Shown piece by piece: positions 1 through 6,458 of a stretch of 11,954 bases of DNA. How positions within the stretch are numbered: the stretch's first letter is position 1; every line of letters begins with the position of its first letter. The stretch is from NCBI GenBank assembly GCA_018694455.1, contig JABHNP010000153.1:1-11954 (forward strand), in the 5' to 3' direction. A program made the position numbers and the translations under genes. The DNA comes from Planctomycetaceae bacterium. GTDB taxonomy: Bacteria > Planctomycetota > Planctomycetia > Pirellulales > UBA1268. Under the pieces are notes generated by a model. That model saw only the letters and a list, made by a program, of their open reading frames with translations, ran no database searches and was not told where the DNA came from.

Positions 1-777
1 ATTCGCACCCGCGAGGGGTTTCATCTTCTCGAACCGCGAATCGAAGCAATCATCCGAGAACGTATCAAGCGGGGCAGTCTGCAAATCACTCTTGAAGTAA
101 GTGGCTCCGCAGTTCCAACGGGCCGAAGACTCGACCAAGATCAACTTGCTGCCTACCTCGATGACTGGGAAGCGTTCTGTGATCACCGTGGCATCACTAC
201 TCCTTCGACAATCGATCCCCTGCTTGGCCTACCAGGAGTTTTGCTTGATGCTCCACCCGATGCATCGGCAGTTGAGGCAACATGGCCTGTGATAGCTGCT
301 GCGACCAAAGCAGCAGTCAGTCAACTCGACACCATGAGACATGCCGAAGGGACTGCTCTGTTCACAGACCTCGAGCAGGCATGTGGTGCTATTGGTGTAC
401 TCGTTGAGCAAATAAGAACACGTGTACCGGAAGTCGTCGCTGAGCACCGGCAACGACTTCTCGACCGTGTTGCGAAAGTACTAGAAACACATCAAGCAAG
501 CTTGGACGACAATGATGTCATTCGTGAAGTTGCTCTTATTGCCGATCGCTCAGACATTTCTGAGGAACTTGTCAGGCTTGAAAGCCATATCGAACAATTC
601 CGAAGTCTCCTGCGCGACACGGCACCGGGTCGAAGCCTCGACTTCCTTGCCCAGGAACTCGGGCGTGAAGCAAATACAATCGGCTCGAAATCTGTCGATG
701 TTGCTATCGCCCACGCGGTGGTTGACCTCAAATCACAGGTGGAAAGAATTCGGGAGCAGGCCGCCAACATCGAGTAA
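1..777 (+). CDS. yicC: YicC/YloC-family endoribonuclease (5' end outside window)
   Basis: The frame is open from base 1 to the TAA at 775-777, giving 258 residues. Family members are about 290 aa, so roughly 40 N-terminal residues lie upstream of the window. The visible N-terminal part carries the YicC pattern (LLEPRIEAIIRERIKRG, then a beta strand). The C-terminus is highly diagnostic: GRSLDFLAQELGREANTIGS, then KS, a helix of the VVDLK type and the terminal REQAANIE. The middle (about residues 80-200) is helical and polar, as in the family. YicC proteins are cytoplasmic RNases involved in RNA turnover; YicC of E. coli is linked to small-RNA decay and YloC of Bacillus is an endoribonuclease. 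Placement directly upstream of gmk is a common bacterial arrangement. The identification is firm; the RNA target in this organism is unknown. Confidence 0.93.
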   Translation: MRTREGFHLLEPRIEAIIRERIKRGSLQITLEVSGSAVPTGRRLDQDQLAAYLDDWEAFCDHRGITTPSTIDPLLGLPGVLLDAPPDASAVEATWPVIAAATKAAVSQLDTMRHAEGTALFTDLEQACGAIGVLVEQIRTRVPEVVAEHRQRLLDRVAKVLETHQASLDDNDVIREVALIADRSDISEELVRLESHIEQFRSLLRDTAPGRSLDFLAQELGREANTIGSKSVDVAIAHAVVDLKSQVERIREQAANIE

Positions 778-781
778 CCCT

Positions 782-817
782 GTGCTCTCGTATTCCCCGG
801 GGGTGCCGGGGGAGCAC
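782..817 (+). terminator. Two-part GC hairpin between yicC and gmk (terminator, attenuator or mRNA stabiliser)
   Basis: The hairpin starts five bases after the yicC stop. An outer 6-bp stem (GTGCTC 782-787 with GAGCAC 812-817) encloses an inner 6-bp stem (CCCCGG 795-800 with CCGGGG 806-811) around a 5-base loop. A 7-base bulge lies on the left side only. Only TTT follows at 818-820, so a classical intrinsic terminator is not clearly supported. Partial termination, processing or protection of the yicC 3' end are equally possible. The pairing is seen in the sequence; the function is inferred. Confidence 0.5.
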
Positions 818-853
818 TTTCCAAGGCCACCACAAGTGGGGTAGAACATCACG

Positions 854-1453
854 ATGGTGCAATCCGAAGGTCAACTCGTCGTTCTATCCGGCCCATCGGG
901 CGTTGGGAAATCTACGCTTCTTCGACGACTCCTTAATGATTTCTCAGAACTGATTCCAAGTATTTCGGCCACTACAAGGCCACCACGCGATGGAGAAACA
1001 CCAGGCGTGGACTATCACTTCCTTCCGCCTCAAGAGTTTGAAAACAAGAGAAATGCAGGGGAATTCATTGAGTGCTGCCAGGTCTACGGCCGGGAATACT
1101 GGTACGGAACACTGGAAGGCGAGGTAACACCTCGCCTTACCCATGGTAAATGGGTTATCCTTGAAATTGACGTTGAGGGTACCCTTTCCATTCTGGCACG
1201 GTATCCTCAAGCGGTAACAATTTTCGTTGAACCTTCCGATCCTGCGCACCTCGAGGAACGCCTCCGTGGTCGAGGTACCGAAACTTCGGAAGCTATTGAG
1301 CGAAGGTTGGAAGTTGCTCACCGTGAACTTCGTCAATCAGGTCATTATCGACACCGGGTTGTTAATGATTCAGTAGACACAGCCCTCGCAAACATCAAAA
1401 CAATCCTCCTTGAAGCTGGCTTTTCCAACGACCCAACTACAGCTTCTGCCTGA
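854..1453 (+). CDS. gmk: Guanylate kinase
   Basis: Cytoplasmic enzyme that phosphorylates GMP to GDP with ATP, in purine nucleotide synthesis and salvage. The 199-aa product has the usual length. Visible features, in order: P-loop GPSGVGKST at residues 13-21; the GMP-binding segment SATTRPPRDGE at 38-48; a YGxxYWYGT segment around 78-86, two residues longer than the commoner FGNYYGT form; the Walker-B-like strand LEIDVEG at 103-109; and the Arg-rich lid RLRGRGTE around 137-143. The ATG at 854 is chosen because the P-loop then falls at the normal distance from the N-terminus. The upstream GTGGGG (836-841) is a rather distant, weak ribosome-binding candidate. It lies 76 bases after yicC and 72 bases before rpoZ, an order seen in many bacteria. 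Confidence 0.97.
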   Translation: MVQSEGQLVVLSGPSGVGKSTLLRRLLNDFSELIPSISATTRPPRDGETPGVDYHFLPPQEFENKRNAGEFIECCQVYGREYWYGTLEGEVTPRLTHGKWVILEIDVEGTLSILARYPQAVTIFVEPSDPAHLEERLRGRGTETSEAIERRLEVAHRELRQSGHYRHRVVNDSVDTALANIKTILLEAGFSNDPTTASA

Positions 1454-1457
1454 ACAA

Positions 1458-1511
1458 CCTGTAACCTTTTAGTTAGTCACACAGCCTGTAACCTTTTAGT
1501 AAGTCACACAG
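1458..1511 (+). repeat. Tandem direct repeat, two abutting 27-bp copies
   Basis: The copies at 1458-1484 and 1485-1511 match at 26 of 27 positions; the single difference is T at 1474 versus A at 1501. They abut with no spacer, start four bases after the gmk stop and end 14 bases before the rpoZ ATG. Each copy begins CCTGTAACC and ends GTCACACAG, with CTGT/ACAG at its edges. It could be a recent slippage duplication, or a doubled binding site for a regulator or RNA-binding protein acting on rpoZ. The repeat is plain in the sequence; its role is unknown. Confidence 0.9.
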
Positions 1512-1525
1512 AAAGCACTCTCGAT

Positions 1526-1786
1526 ATGATCGACGACCTCCGTGAAGAAGAAATCGTGAACAAGGTTGGCGGACGATTCAAGCTGTCAACACTTATCCAA
1601 AAACGTCTTGTTGCCCTTAATGCTGGAGGACGGCCACTCGTTGATATAGATAGCAGCGACAAGATGCAAATTGTGATCGAAGAAATCAAGCAAGACAAAA
1701 TTTTCCTTGACACTTCAATGAATCTTCGAATTACTGGAGAATCTCCTGAAGCGGGAGCGCCGATTGACTTTGATGCAAGCTTCTAA
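1526..1786 (+). CDS. rpoZ: RNA polymerase omega subunit
   Basis: Small cytoplasmic subunit that helps assemble and stabilise the beta' subunit of RNA polymerase. The 86-aa product is within the normal omega range. The conserved core lies at about residues 10-45: [20 protein letters not shown] followed by GGRPLV, which is the helix that contacts beta'. It is followed by a second helix, [14 protein letters not shown], and an acidic tail rich in Glu and Asp ending in DASF. The ATG at 1526 is the only sensible start; GAAAG at 1511-1515 is a possible weak ribosome-binding site and overlaps the end of the tandem repeat by one base. Gene order gmk-rpoZ is classical and supports the call. Confidence 0.93.
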   Translation: MIDDLREEEIVNKVGGRFKLSTLIQKRLVALNAGGRPLVDIDSSDKMQIVIEEIKQDKIFLDTSMNLRITGESPEAGAPIDFDASF

Positions 1787-1871
1787 TCAAAGCCTTTCTG
1801 TAGGTGCATCGCGTAGATACCCTCCGAAGCACCTGTCCTGTTCATAGCTTCTCATACTGCTGGAATGTCTC

Positions 1872-2429
1872 GTGCCAGATCCACTCGCTGAGCGTGAAAT
1901 CGTCATAGCTGTCGGTGGTGGCATCGCGGCCTACAAAGCCGCAGCACTGACAAGTTGCCTTGTTCAGCGGTCAGCACGCGTGTCTGTTGTGATGACGAAA
2001 AATGCGGAAAAATTTATTGGACCGACAACGTTCTCCGCGCTTACTGCCCGTCCGGTTGCGTCCCACAGTTTCGATTCCGAGCAATTCCCTTTGGGTGCAC
2101 ATATCGAACTTTCAGAACGTGCGGAACTGATTGTTGTCGCTCCAGCAACAGCCGATGTACTCGCAAAAGCGGCAGCAGGAATCGCTGACGACCTGCTCTC
2201 CACACTCCTTCTGTGCGCTACATGTCCCATACTTATGGCACCGGCTATGAACGCAGCAATGTGGCAGAAGGCTGCGGTGCAAAGAAACGCCTCACAACTC
2301 ATGGACGATGGTGTTGAACTCATTCAACCAACCTCAGGATGGCTTTCATGCCGGACAACTGGGCCTGGTCGCATGGCGGAACCTGAAACGATACTCACCG
2401 CGATCGAGCGTACCCTTGATGCTTCCTAA
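1872..2429 (+). CDS. coaC: Phosphopantothenoylcysteine decarboxylase (stand-alone CoaC)
   Basis: FMN-dependent enzyme that decarboxylates 4'-phosphopantothenoylcysteine to 4'-phosphopantetheine in coenzyme A synthesis. It has 185 aa, the size of one HFCD-family domain rather than fused CoaBC (about 400 aa). Visible motifs: GGGIAAYK at residues 15-22 (FMN phosphate region); the active-site His77 in HIELS; APATADVLAKAAAGIADDLL at 90-109; the PxMNxxMW signature as APAMNAAMW at 123-131; and the substrate-clamp Cys160 in LSCRTTGPGRM. The start is GTG at 1872, preceded by TGGAA (1861-1865), a reasonable ribosome-binding site six bases away; no upstream ATG lies in frame. An inverted repeat (AGGTGC 1802-1807, GCACCT 1829-1834) lies in the gap after rpoZ and could be a weak RNA stem. 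The next gene, coaB, acts one step earlier in the pathway. Confidence 0.95.
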   Translation: MPDPLAEREIVIAVGGGIAAYKAAALTSCLVQRSARVSVVMTKNAEKFIGPTTFSALTARPVASHSFDSEQFPLGAHIELSERAELIVVAPATADVLAKAAAGIADDLLSTLLLCATCPILMAPAMNAAMWQKAAVQRNASQLMDDGVELIQPTSGWLSCRTTGPGRMAEPETILTAIERTLDAS

Positions 2430-2456
2430 CGTGGGCACGATAACTCCTGAAAACCT

Positions 2457-3098
2457 ATGTCTCACATACTCATTACCGCTGGTCCTACTCGTGCCTACCT
2501 CGATGATGTCCGGTACCTGACAAACGCTTCAAGTGGTCGGATGGCATGTGCACTTGCCGAGGCTGCTTTGGCAAAGGGACATTCTGTGAGTATCGTAAGT
2601 GGGCCGGTGAGCGTTAAGTACCCGGAAGAAGCCCGAGTGACCTCGGTAGTCACAACTGGCGACATGCTCAAGAAGTCGCTCACGCTCTTGCCCCGCGTTG
2701 ATGGTGTCATCGCTACTGCGGCGCCCTGTGACTTTGAGCCAAAGCAGCGTGCAAAAGGAAAACTCCCAAGGCAGCGTGGCCTCGTGCTCGACCTCAAGCC
2801 AACTCGAGACATTATTGCAACTCTTGCACGCCAGGCCATGCCTTCTCAATGGATGATTGCCTTCGCGCTTGAGCCAGACGGCGATCCAGCAAGAGCCCTC
2901 AAGAAAATAACTGCAAAAAAATGTGACCTTATTGTCCTCAACGACCTGACGGCACTCGACACGACAACCACATCAATTAGTGTCTTCGACCATTCTCATG
3001 CGATGGTCGGGCAGCGGGATGGCACAAAAGCCTCTGTCGCTTGCTGGTTGCTCGAACTCATTGATACATACGCTGACAAGGGGAATCTGAGTAGGTAA
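2457..3098 (+). CDS. coaB: Phosphopantothenate-cysteine ligase (stand-alone CoaB)
   Basis: Joins phosphopantothenate and cysteine, normally with CTP in bacteria, to give the substrate of CoaC. At 213 aa it corresponds to the C-terminal half of fused CoaBC. Visible features: the nucleotide-binding start ILITAGPT at residues 4-11; RYLTNASSGRM at 19-29; AAPCDFEP at 88-95, where many CoaB proteins have AAVADFRP; KLPR at 102-105, matching the catalytic-lysine region; LKPTRDII at 113-120; FALEPDGD at 137-144 (FAAET in many homologues); and LIVLND at 158-163. The ATG at 2457 puts the first strand right at the N-terminus; no good Shine-Dalgarno precedes it. It is 27 bases after coaC and in the same frame, so the two are almost certainly co-transcribed. 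Confidence 0.93.
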   Translation: MSHILITAGPTRAYLDDVRYLTNASSGRMACALAEAALAKGHSVSIVSGPVSVKYPEEARVTSVVTTGDMLKKSLTLLPRVDGVIATAAPCDFEPKQRAKGKLPRQRGLVLDLKPTRDIIATLARQAMPSQWMIAFALEPDGDPARALKKITAKKCDLIVLNDLTALDTTTTSISVFDHSHAMVGQRDGTKASVACWLLELIDTYADKGNLSR

Positions 3099-3122
3099 CG
3101 GACCTAGTTTTGGTTCCTCTGG

Positions 3123-3128
3123 TATAAT
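3123..3128 (+). promoter_or_regulatory. Candidate -10 box of the argC-argJ unit
   Basis: A perfect TATAAT lies 25 bases after the coaB stop and 72 bases before the argC GTG, in an AT-rich run (TATAATAAAAG). At the usual 16-18 base distance upstream I see no convincing TTGACA-like box; TTTTGG at 3108-3113 is too close. It is the best -10 match noticed in the intergenic sequence of the first half of the window, and its position suggests the arg genes have their own start of transcription. No ARG-box-like palindrome was recognised. Confidence 0.45.
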
Positions 3129-3199
3129 AAAAGTAAACGAAGTCGGCATCCGCCACTTTGTACTTCTGTCCCTTTGTTCCCTTTCTACACATTACTGAC

Positions 3200-4210
3200 G
3201 TGATAAAAGTTGCGATCCTCGGCGCCACAGGATATACGGCGCTTGAGTCAATAAAACACCTCCTTCGACATCCGGACGTTGAAATCGTTGCGGTTACCAG
3301 TCGCCAGGAAGGGAACACGCTTATTTCAAGCGTTCACCCAAGCCTGGTTGGACGGCTTGATTTACCACTTGAAGATCTAAAGCCCGAAGCGGTCGCCGAG
3401 CGCGCGGACGTTGTTTTGTGTTGTCTCCCACACTGCGCGAGCGCGTCAGTCGTTCCTACACTTCTCGATGGTGGAGCCAGAGTTATAGACCTGAGCGCAG
3501 ACTACCGACTGGATGACGCCCAAACATATCAGGAATGGTACGGACAATCACATAATGACAGTACGCGGCTAGGCAAAACCGTCTATGGTCTTCCCGAACT
3601 ATTTCGTGAAAACATTATTGAGGCAGCACTTGTTGCCAACCCTGGCTGCTATGCCACCGCGGCTATCCTCCCACTTGCTCCCTTAGTCAAAGCGGGGCTA
3701 ATAGAAAACACTGACATCATCATCGATGCGAAAAGTGGGGTGAGTGGCGCAGGTCGAAACCCGAAACTCATGGCACATTTCCCAGAATGCAACGAGAGTC
3801 TTTCCGCCTACAATGTTGGGCGGCATCGCCACACGCCTGAGATCGAACAAATTATTGCCAGGCACGCAGCAACACTGCCCGAAGTTATTTTCACCCCACA
3901 GTTAGCGCCAATGGACCGAGGTATTCTTGCGACCATCTATGCAAAACCCTTACCTGGTGTCACCGAAAAACACATCGACGATACCTGGAATGAGGCTTAC
4001 GGCAATGAACATTTCATCCGCCTCGTTGATCACCTGCCCGGGACGAAAGACACCGTTGATACGAACTTTTGTGACCTGACTGTACGACTCGTGCGGGGTC
4101 GACTTATTATGATTTCCTGCCTAGACAACCTAGTAAAAGGTGCCGCAGGTGCTGCTGTACAGAACTTGAACTGCATGCACAATCTGCATGAGACAACAGG
4201 CTTGCTCTAA
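3200..4210 (+). CDS. argC: N-acetyl-gamma-glutamyl-phosphate reductase
   Basis: NADPH-dependent reductase that turns N-acetylglutamyl phosphate into N-acetylglutamate semialdehyde, the third step of arginine synthesis. From the GTG at 3200 it is 336 aa, normal for the family. Visible: Rossmann motif GATGYT at residues 8-13 close to the N-terminus; LSADYRL at 98-104; the active-site Cys150 in NPGCYATA; SGVSGAGR at 180-187; and the catalytic-His region NVGRHRHTPEI at 205-215, followed by FTPQLAPMDRGI. A TTG at 3158 would add 14 residues with no homology before the first strand, so GTG 3200 is preferred, although no clear ribosome-binding site precedes either. It is followed 31 bases later by argJ. 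argB and argD are not in the window. Confidence 0.95.
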   Translation: MIKVAILGATGYTALESIKHLLRHPDVEIVAVTSRQEGNTLISSVHPSLVGRLDLPLEDLKPEAVAERADVVLCCLPHCASASVVPTLLDGGARVIDLSADYRLDDAQTYQEWYGQSHNDSTRLGKTVYGLPELFRENIIEAALVANPGCYATAAILPLAPLVKAGLIENTDIIIDAKSGVSGAGRNPKLMAHFPECNESLSAYNVGRHRHTPEIEQIIARHAATLPEVIFTPQLAPMDRGILATIYAKPLPGVTEKHIDDTWNEAYGNEHFIRLVDHLPGTKDTVDTNFCDLTVRLVRGRLIMISCLDNLVKGAAGAAVQNLNCMHNLHETTGLL

Positions 4211-4241
4211 ATTCCTTCACCCTCCTCTTTGCAAACTGCCG

Positions 4242-5471
4242 ATGGCTCCTGCTGAAACACCACTACGCGGCCCAGTACCTTCGCTGCCCAAAGGATTTCG
4301 CGTATCGGGTCTGCATGCAGGCCTGAAGAGAAATCCAACCCGTGAAGATATCTCTCTTATTGTCTCTGACAGACCAGCGACAGCAGCCGGCGTTTACACA
4401 CAAAATCTTGTCTTTGCCGCTCCCGTTGCTTTCGATCGAGCCCGAACTCCCGGCACTGGGTTCCGTGGCATTATCGTCAATTCTGGAAATGCGAACGCCT
4501 GCACAGGAACACAAGGCGAAACTGATACCGCTGCAATGGCACACGTCACAGCCGAAGCAATTGGAGGACTAGAAAGTAGTGTCCTCGTTATGTCGACAGG
4601 TATCATCGGTGAGTTTCTTCCTATGGAGACAATTGAGAATGGCATCCGCACCGTAGCTGACCAGCTAGCTGACAATGAAGAAAGTGTTCTTCGGGCAGCA
4701 CGCGGATTCATGACAACTGATACTCGCCCAAAGCTTACTGGAGTGACATTTGGGAAGACTCCAGAAGGTGGCACCTATCAGATGCTTGGCATGGCTAAGG
4801 GTGCGGCCATGATCGGTCCTAAACTCGCAACTATGCTCGGCCTGATTATCACTGACGCTGCAATTACTCCAGACGACGCACAACGCCTCCTCCACCAAGC
4901 AGCGGATCTGACATTTAACTGTGTCAGTGTTGATGGACACATGAGCACGAATGACACCGTTTTACTTCTTGCAAATGGCGCCGCAGGGGAAGAACCACTG
5001 GCAGGAAAAGACCTTGAAGCGTTTGAGTCTGCTTTGAAAAACGCCTGTGATGTTCTTGCCCATGAAATAGCAGATGATGGAGAAGGTGCAACGCACGTCA
5101 TTCGAATTGAAGTTACTGGTGCTGAAAGCCGGGAAGACGCCCGGAAGGTGGCCCGGGCAGTTGCTGACAGCCCGCTGGTCAAAACAGCCATAGCTGGTGC
5201 TGATCCAAACTGGGGCCGTATTGTCTCTGCTGCCGGCTATGCAGAAGTCTCGTTTGATCCTGGCCGACTGACCCTCCGTGTGAATGGTATCGAACTGTTT
5301 AAAAATGCCTCACCTGTCGGGTTTGACGCTAAAAAAGCGTCACAATCAATCCGTGAGAGCCGGGAGACCCTGATTGAAATTGATCTGGGTGATGGTCCTG
5401 GTGAAATTCGGTTTTACACCAGTGATCTGACCGCAGAATATGTCCGACTGAATGCCGACTATCATACGTAG
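4242..5471 (+). CDS. argJ: Bifunctional glutamate N-acetyltransferase/ornithine acetyltransferase
   Basis: Transfers acetyl from N-acetylornithine to glutamate, recycling the acetyl group in arginine synthesis; some members also use acetyl-CoA. The product is 409 aa from ATG 4242. Visible: GLHAGLKR near residue 23; IVNSGNANACTG at 78-89; the oxyanion-hole segment STGIIG at 118-123; and the self-cleavage site in KGAAMIGPKLATMLG (186-200). Thr197 becomes the N-terminal nucleophile of the beta chain after cleavage between Ala196 and Thr197. The C-terminus carries ADPNWGRI and ends in EYVRLNADYHT, typical of the family. An in-frame ATG at 4188 inside argC would add 18 unconserved residues and is less likely. 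ArgC beside ArgJ points to the acetyl-cycling route. Whether it is mono- or bifunctional cannot be read from the sequence. Confidence 0.95.
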   Translation: MAPAETPLRGPVPSLPKGFRVSGLHAGLKRNPTREDISLIVSDRPATAAGVYTQNLVFAAPVAFDRARTPGTGFRGIIVNSGNANACTGTQGETDTAAMAHVTAEAIGGLESSVLVMSTGIIGEFLPMETIENGIRTVADQLADNEESVLRAARGFMTTDTRPKLTGVTFGKTPEGGTYQMLGMAKGAAMIGPKLATMLGLIITDAAITPDDAQRLLHQAADLTFNCVSVDGHMSTNDTVLLLANGAAGEEPLAGKDLEAFESALKNACDVLAHEIADDGEGATHVIRIEVTGAESREDARKVARAVADSPLVKTAIAGADPNWGRIVSAAGYAEVSFDPGRLTLRVNGIELFKNASPVGFDAKKASQSIRESRETLIEIDLGDGPGEIRFYTSDLTAEYVRLNADYHT

Positions 5472-5577
5472 ACAAAGACTCCCCTTCCCTAGCCGCCCCA
5501 GGGTGTATATTTTGCTTATTCAGAAAGGCCATCTACGGAGCCTCAAGACGCTTCCTTTTTCCCTCGAGATTTTGTCA

Positions 5578-5952
5578 ATGTTGCAACTTAACGACCAACA
5601 ACTAGCTGTCCACTCTCTTTGGGGAACAAAAAAGCGAATGATTCCTGTACCTTCAACAACCGCAAAAGCAATGACCCATCAATTGATCGACGATATTGGT
5701 GTGATCGGTGATATTCGGCCGATTCAGGTTGTGAACAATGATGAGTCGACTGAAGATGATCTCGACGTGGGTGACGATGACAATCTGGATTCAGACGATT
5801 CACTTGCCGATGAAGATTCTAACTTCGATGATTTCGATGACGAATTTGATGATGACTTTCAGGAAGAAGAAAGTGACCCAGATTGGGAGCACCCCGATGA
5901 CCTTCGTCCAGAAGCCCCGCCACCAAGTAAATCACCTGGTGGAAAAAAGTAG
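5578..5952 (+). CDS. Small highly acidic protein of unknown function
   Basis: Not recognised. From ATG 5578 it is 124 aa; ATG 5638 (104 aa) or 5671 are alternative starts and none has a strong ribosome-binding site. The first 50 residues are mixed in character (IPVPSTTAKAM, then LIDDIGVIGDIRPIQ, possibly a short folded segment). Residues 55-108 are an Asp/Glu-rich low-complexity stretch with 31 acidic residues of 54, spaced by Phe (FDDFDDEFDDDF). The tail is Pro-rich and ends in basic residues (PPPSKSPGGKK). No signal peptide or membrane segment is seen. The acidic residues are spelled with a mix of GAT/GAC/GAA codons in this frame, which supports real coding. TATATT at 5506-5511 could be a -10 box but lacks a good partner. 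It stands 106 bases after argJ and 30 before the TPR gene. It may be a disordered binding or charge-mimic protein; this is speculation. Confidence 0.65.
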   Translation: MLQLNDQQLAVHSLWGTKKRMIPVPSTTAKAMTHQLIDDIGVIGDIRPIQVVNNDESTEDDLDVGDDDNLDSDDSLADEDSNFDDFDDEFDDDFQEEESDPDWEHPDDLRPEAPPPSKSPGGKK

Positions 5953-5982
5953 TACGGCGGTCGTTCACGCTTGGAGTCAGCC

Positions 5983-6396
5983 ATGAACAAGACAAACGCT
6001 TCTCAACACGGAAATGCACCGCCCAGTGGAAATCAATGGTTTGGCTTCTTGTCACAACTTGATTTCGATATTGAATTCTTCGAGAAGATTTTTTCTCGTG
6101 ACAAGGCATCCGTTGAGGTCACGCGTGTTCTGGCGGAGCTAGTTGCAAAAAAAGGCCTTCTTGAGAGAGCCGTGGAACTTGATCGTCACGTTGTGAGCCT
6201 TCTGCCGAACGATGCGACAGCTCGATATAATCTGGCATGTTCTTTAGCTCGAGCTGGTTGTTCGCCGGAAGCAATTCACAACCTCTCAAAGGCAATCCTT
6301 CTCGGGTATGATGATCTTCGACACCTCGAGGTTGATCCCGACCTCGATTCCCTGAGAGATCATCCTGATTTCCGAAATCTTCTCGACGAAGGCTGA
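5983..6396 (+). CDS. Small TPR-repeat protein
   Basis: A 137-aa soluble protein with at least two tetratricopeptide units. One is at about residues 46-79 (VTRVLAELVAKKGLLERAVE and on to LLPND), one at about 80-113 (ARYNLACSLARAGCSPEAI and on to LGYDD). It ends in the pattern DPDLDSLRDHPDFRNLL, which is typical of single-domain TPR end-of-group proteins in which the last repeat is capped by a DPDL..LR..P.F helix. The N-terminal 20 residues are polar and probably disordered, followed by WFGFLSQLDFDIEFFEKIFS. The ATG at 5983 is chosen because GGAG (5973-5976) lies six bases upstream; a TTG at 5971 is less likely. TPR folds mediate protein-protein contacts; the partner is unknown. The acidic protein encoded just upstream is an obvious but untested candidate. 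Confidence 0.85.
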   Translation: MNKTNASQHGNAPPSGNQWFGFLSQLDFDIEFFEKIFSRDKASVEVTRVLAELVAKKGLLERAVELDRHVVSLLPNDATARYNLACSLARAGCSPEAIHNLSKAILLGYDDLRHLEVDPDLDSLRDHPDFRNLLDEG

Positions 6397-6408
6397 CCGC
6401 TTCGTCGA
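6383..6408 (+). promoter_or_regulatory. 9-bp hairpin across the TPR gene stop codon
   Basis: TCGACGAAG (6383-6391) pairs perfectly with CTTCGTCGA (6400-6408); the 8-base loop contains the TGA stop at 6394-6396. No T-run follows, so it is a poor intrinsic terminator. Part of its right arm (CTTCGT 6400-6405) could instead pair with ACGAAG at 6452-6457, two bases before the next ATG, so a switch affecting translation of the next gene is imaginable. The pairing is seen; the role is inferred. Confidence 0.4.
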
Positions 6409-6458
6409 ATGCAAGCCAGTAGCGTTTCAGGTCATTCATGAGGAGACGGTAACGAAGA

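Noticed and set aside
3158..3199. TTG start for argC adding 14 residues.
   Set aside because: The added residues are hydrophobic and unconserved, and the Rossmann strand then sits too far from the N-terminus; GTG 3200 fits the family better.
4188..4241. ATG start for argJ overlapping the end of argC.
   Set aside because: It would add 18 residues (MRQQACSKFLHPP and on) not seen in ArgJ proteins; ATG 4242 gives the usual N-terminus.
5738..6109. Alternative frames across the acidic gene on both strands.
   Set aside because: They are Met/Thr-rich or His/Arg-rich by-products of the repeated GAT/GAC/GAA codons and have no recognisable motifs.
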